In this document: positions 60,366 to 64,000 of the stretch, in pieces
Numbering within the stretch: the first letter of the stretch is position 1
Layout: each line of letters opens with the position of its first letter
DNA from: Linanthus parryae
Lineage: Eukaryota; Streptophyta; Magnoliopsida; Ericales; Polemoniaceae
Direction: 5' to 3'
Assembly (NCBI GenBank): GCA_023055425.1
Contig: JALGPY010000003.1
Span: forward strand, 17,729,001-17,793,000
Length of the DNA stretch: 64,000 nt
Translations under genes and position numbers: made by a program
The notes under the pieces: model-generated
Seen by the model: the letters and a program-made list of their open reading frames with translations, nothing else
Told to the model about the DNA's origin: nothing
Database searches by the model: none

Positions 60366-60770
60366 ATGAATGACTCAGGTGCTACACATACACATGCTAT
60401 AGCTCCTGCGCTGCCTCCTGTAGCCCCTCCTACGTCGGAACCTGCTATCGCACCTGCTCATGTGCCTGCCCCTGAACCTCCACTCGCACCTGATCCTGCA
60501 TCTCCTCAAACTGCAGCCACGCCACCTGCTCATGTGCCTCCTTATGATGAATTTTCTCCACATGAGGTGCCTGCTCCGACTCCTGCACCTGCACCAACGC
60601 GCACTCGCAACCCTAATCCCAAATACAACAACTCTCAGTTTTTCAATGCTACCACTTCACATCCTGTTGTTGCCACTATAGAACCGCGAACGGTGGCTCA
60701 GGCTTTGAAACATCCCTTATGGCAGCAAGGCTCTAGCGCGCAATCGCACCGGCGATCTGGTTCCTCGTGA
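60366..60770 (+). pseudogene. Pro/Ala-rich linker between integrase and reverse transcriptase
   Basis: 134-residue open frame dominated by APAP and PEPP repeats, ending in TRNPNPKYNN and ATIEPRTVAQALKHPLW, the usual entry to copia RT (normally followed by AM.EE). Part of the polyprotein, not a separate gene. Confidence 0.75.
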
Positions 60771-62154
60771 TGGTCAACCAGCTGTGGGGTGTAAGAGGGT
60801 CTTTTGAGTCAAGCGCATAGATGAGGGTACCATTGATAAATACAAAGCACGACTTGTGGTGAAAGGGTACTCCCAGAAGTTTGGACGTGACTACTCTGAA
60901 ACATTCAGCCCTGTCATCAAACCTGTTACTGCTCGCATTATCCTAACCTTAGCACTCTCGCGTGGGTGGCAAGTGCTCAACTGGACATGAACAATGCCTT
61001 TCTCAATGGCACGCTCACTGACACGGTCTTCCTCGCGAAACCTCCGGGATATGTCGACAACTCCAATCCGACTCATGTCTGCAAGCTTCGTTGTGCTCTA
61101 TACGGCCTCAAAGAGACCCCTCGCGCTTGGTATATTGAACTCTCCACTTTCCTCCTCAAGTCTGGTTTTCAACGGTCTCGCGCAGATCCATCTTTGTTTT
61201 ACCAATCTGCGCAGGGAGTTAAGATGTTCTTCCTCGTCTATGTTGATGATATTGTCTTAAAGGCAAACTCCCCAGCTGCTCTAGCACAGTTCGTATCCAA
61301 GCTCGCTTCGCGGTTCTCCCTCAAGGACTTAGGCCCCCTTTGCCACTTTCTTGGAATGGAGGTTATCCCCGCACAAGGTGGTCTCTTTCTGTCCAAAGCT
61401 CTATACATTTCTGACATTTTCAGAGAGGTTTCACATGGAGGATGCCCAGCCTGTCTCCACTCCTCTATGCTCAACTGAGCCACTTCCTGCAGCAGATCCA
61501 ACCAAGGCAGTCGGTATTTCTGGCTGCATGCGTCTCTTAGGAATTCTGCAATATCTCATTCTCACGCGACCAGACATCTCTTTGGCCGTGAATCGACTCT
61601 CGCAGTTCCTCCATGGCCCACTGCACTCACACTGGTTGGCAGCCAAGCGCGTACTTCGTTATCACAAAGGCACCGTTGCCATGGACTATATCTGCGCCCG
61701 GGGGCGCGCATGAACCTCTCTGCCTTTCCGATGCTGACTGGGTGGTAACTCAACCATGGGACGCTCCAGTACTGCATATGTTCTATACTTGGGCTCCAAT
61801 GTCATATACTGGAAGTCTGCTCTTCAGAAGTCTGTCTCGCAGTCCTCCACGGAAGCTGAATATCACGCACTTGCAAATGCCACTGCTGAATTACTATGGG
61901 TTCAACACTTGCTTCTCGAACTTGGCATCCCTCTCACTGGCTCTCTGACCTTGTTCTACGATAATCTTAGCGCCACGCATGTTTGCAAGAATCCAGTCTT
62001 CCACTCGCGCATGAAACATGTCGCGCTCGATTACTTCTTCATCCGCGATCTTGTTACCTCAGCAAAACATCATGTGCGACAAGTCCCAAGTCACCAACAA
62101 CTAGGGGATACACTCACAAAACCTCTTACACGCAAATCATTTCTTCATCTGTGA
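60771..62154 (+). pseudogene. Copia reverse transcriptase and RNase H, frameshifted
   Basis: [20 protein letters not shown] and [13 protein letters not shown], then LYGLKETPRAWYIEL, the active site FLVYVDDIVL and SLKDLGPLCHFLGMEV. The frame changes near 61420-61440 and again near 61700-61720. RNase H: YLILTRPDISLAVNRLSQFL, SDADWVV, STEAEYHALANATAELLW, FYDNLSATHVCKNPVFHSRM, ending in GDTLTKPLTRKSFLHL at 62154. The YVDD catalytic pair is intact. Confidence 0.9.
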
Positions 62155-62198
62155 CCTAAGATTAGAGTCTCCGACGGATCCTCCATCTTACGGGGGCG

Positions 62199-62374
62199 TG
62201 TTAAGGAATGAGATAATCTCCAATTATCTCTTCCCTATTTTATGATGATTCTCCATGATTTATGGAATCTGTTATTATGTTGTAATTACCTCTTTCCTAT
62301 TTTAGTTAATTATGCATTGTATGTAAATCACTCCTCTTGTATTAGAAATGTTAATCATTCATTCAACCTTCATA
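62199..62374 (+). repeat. 3' LTR of the copia element
   Basis: 176 bp, starts TGTTAAGGAATGAGAT and ends CAACCTTCATA, followed by TTGGG (62375-62379). It lacks about 20 bp covering the TATA region present in the 5' LTR (TTGTATTAGAAATG here), a change that arose after insertion. Confidence 0.92.
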
Positions 62375-62379
62375 TTGGG

Positions 62380-63240
62380 TAATATAAATACGAGCTATTA
62401 GTCCCTAATAGAAAGATGATATGTGTAATTGGTTACTCTTGATAAATAAATGATTCTTGCTTCTCCGTGGACGTAGTTAATTGATTTTCGTTAGCGAACT
62501 ACGTAAAATGCTTGTGTTCTTCATTCTTTTATTCGTGAGGTGGATTCGTTACAACGAACTGGTATGAGAGCATTGGTTGCTAATCCTACCAAGAACGATT
62601 TTCGAATCGATATTGAAGATCAAAAGATTTACAGGAAGGAACAACTTTAGTCTGTGGAGGATCATAATGCGCAGTTTGTTGAAGCATTAAGGCATCATAT
62701 TTCTATGGGCCACAGATAAACAAGGCTTGGATGTATCATCGTCGGAGTACACGTTGATGGAGGAGAATGCGCATTCAAAAATCATGTTGTGCCTATCGGA
62801 TGATGTAATCAACAAGGTCGTCGATCAAGTAACGGCGACAGCTTTACGGCTCAAGTTAGAGATTATCTACATGATAAAGTCACTCAATAGAATGTGATGC
62901 TAAAGCAACGCTTGTTTAGTTTAGAGATGACATAATGTATGCTTCTTAATGATCACCTTGAGTAATTAAAGACAATTTTGTTATAATTGTGTAATATTGA
63001 GGGGAAGGTGAATGATGATGATGTCTCCCTTATCTTGTTTGTTTTTTTGCCTCCATCCTATGAGAAATTTGTGAAGTCTTTTATTGTCAATAAACAAAAC
63101 ATTTCCCTAGAAGAGGTGAGATCTGCTTTCCATACTTGGGAATTGCGCCATAAGGGGCAAGTGCAGGTACAGATGATTAAGCTTCCTGTTTGATGGATAA
63201 AAGAGGCAAGAAAAGTAAGAAGAAGAATAAATTTTCAGGC
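62380..63240 (+). pseudogene. Second copia element remnant: LTR end, primer site and gag
   Basis: TGGTATGAGAGC at 62560 is a tRNA-Met-type primer site, so an LTR end lies just before it. Gag-like pieces follow in broken frames: LWRIMM, MEENAHSKIMLCLSDDVINK, LRLKLEIIYMIKSLN and LPPSYEKFVKSFIVNK (62987-63193). Several stops and frame changes. Confidence 0.75.
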
Positions 63241-63434
63241 TCTAAGTCACCTGAGGATGTCTCTTTGTTCACAAAACTAAAGCTACTTTGGGGTATATTC
63301 ATTCAGATTGATGGGGTCCCTATCACACAATTTGACATACACCATAGGAAAATGGTGTAGCCAAGGGAATGAATTAGGAAATTTTGTCGAAACCACATTG
63401 TATTCTTTCGAATGGAGGTCTTGTTAGACGTTTA
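63241..63434. other. Short stretch between gag remnant and LTR
   Basis: About 190 bp with no supported feature. Confidence 0.5.
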
Positions 63435-64000
63435 TGTTGGTATAGATACCCTAGAGGTAATCTATTTTAGTGGCTAGAATATTCATTTTTATTATATGTG
63501 GAGATATTTATATAATGAAGCCCTTAGATTGCAATTGTTGTTATCTTTAATTATCCCTAGTCAAGTATAATGGTTAGTAGGACGATCACTATGCATGAAG
63601 ACTAGTATGTGGGTAGATTGATATGGAGATATCAAGTCTAATACATGGGTGTGCATTAGGAGTAATGGCATATTGGATTGACCCACCACATGAAGGCTAC
63701 AAGGGAGTTATGTGAATGTCACAAGTGCTTCTCGTAGTGACAATGGTTTTGTAGTCCTTTGACTTGAAGTCACTGGATACTCTAGTTGTGCATTATCATG
63801 TTTTGATACTGTCAAACATTTCAGCGTAACTGGGTAACTATAAAGATGATAGTCGGACATGATATGAAGCACGCTGAGAGATGGTAGTGATGTAGAGAAA
63901 TTTTTTCCCTCCCACATAACGGGAGTATGTATCCACGGCCACTCGATGAGTAGTACTTATAGATGTATGGCCAGAGTCAGGTAAATCAATATATGATATT
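63435..64000 (+). repeat. LTR, Angela/BARE-like copia, cut by window end
   Basis: Starts TGTTGGTATAGATACCCTAG and aligns over its whole visible length with the reverse of the 42687-44108 solo LTR (shared AATGAAGCCCTTAGAT/AATGAAGTCCTTAGAT and GGTGTGCATTA blocks). The other end is outside the window. Confidence 0.8.

Larger units (their letters stand above)
57812..62374 (+). mobile_element. Ty1/copia retrotransposon, complete in outline but inactivated
   Basis: LTRs at 57812-58007 and 62199-62374, a tRNA-Met-type primer site, gag, protease, integrase, reverse transcriptase and RNase H in copia order, a polypurine tract (CTTACGGGGGCG) and 5-bp duplications TTGGG on both sides. LTRs run TG...TA rather than TG...CA. 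Multiple frame breaks mean it needs help to move. Confidence 0.93.

Noticed and set aside
1..64000. tRNA or rRNA genes
   Set aside because: No cloverleaf or rRNA signature was recognised. The tRNA-like hits are retroelement primer sites complementary to tRNA-Met.

Overview
This is a window of nuclear DNA from a flowering plant, most likely a eudicot: AT-rich and transposon-dense, with spliceosomal introns. The host genes are three members of one plant GDSL esterase/lipase family. Around them lie typical plant mobile elements: a Tat-type Ty3/gypsy element with an antisense plant-mobile-domain gene, Ty1/copia elements including a Sirevirus-like one, Helitrons, CACTA, Stowaway, hAT, Harbinger and Mutator-like elements. 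No species can be named from the sequence alone. All gene models come from reading splice signals and protein motifs by eye.

Layout. 1-7887: 3' part of a Ty3/gypsy element (integrase, 54-bp tandem repeats, a four-exon antisense gene, probable 3' LTR). 8903-10769: a small non-autonomous LTR element with an exact AAAGA target duplication and a Stowaway-like MITE in its 5' LTR. 10959-15973: a 5.0-kb minus-strand Helitron carrying a long-TIR Mutator-like element. 17478-20359: GDSL gene 1, whose start codon reads TTG. 20360-24300: intergenic repeats and a Stowaway MITE. 24948-38560: a complete 13.6-kb CACTA element, flanked by TAA, inserted in the reverse transcriptase of a decayed minus-strand copia element. 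It carries a two-component transposase set on the minus strand, intronic 355-bp tandem repeats and two captured host-gene fragments. 39638-45227: CACTA ends and a Sirevirus-like gag/LTR split by a 1.4-kb solo LTR. 45231-46646: nested DNA transposons (hAT MITE; Harbinger-like element with a hAT inside). 47256-49663: GDSL gene 2, intact by eye. 49680-54380: a copia remnant split by a 3.0-kb probable solo LTR. 55060-57405: GDSL gene 3, intact by eye. 57812-62374: a copia element with both LTRs and TTGGG target duplications but several frame breaks. 62380-64000: a copia gag remnant and the start of an LTR of the same family as the 42687-44108 solo LTR.

The three GDSL genes share orientation and five-exon structure, so they are an ancestral tandem cluster. 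Transposons have pushed gene 1 about 27 kb away from genes 2 and 3. The most unusual material is the antisense gene in the gypsy element and the CACTA cargo: a Rubicon-homology (DUF4206-like) fragment, a DUF6817-like fragment, and the 355-bp repeats present at two places in the element.
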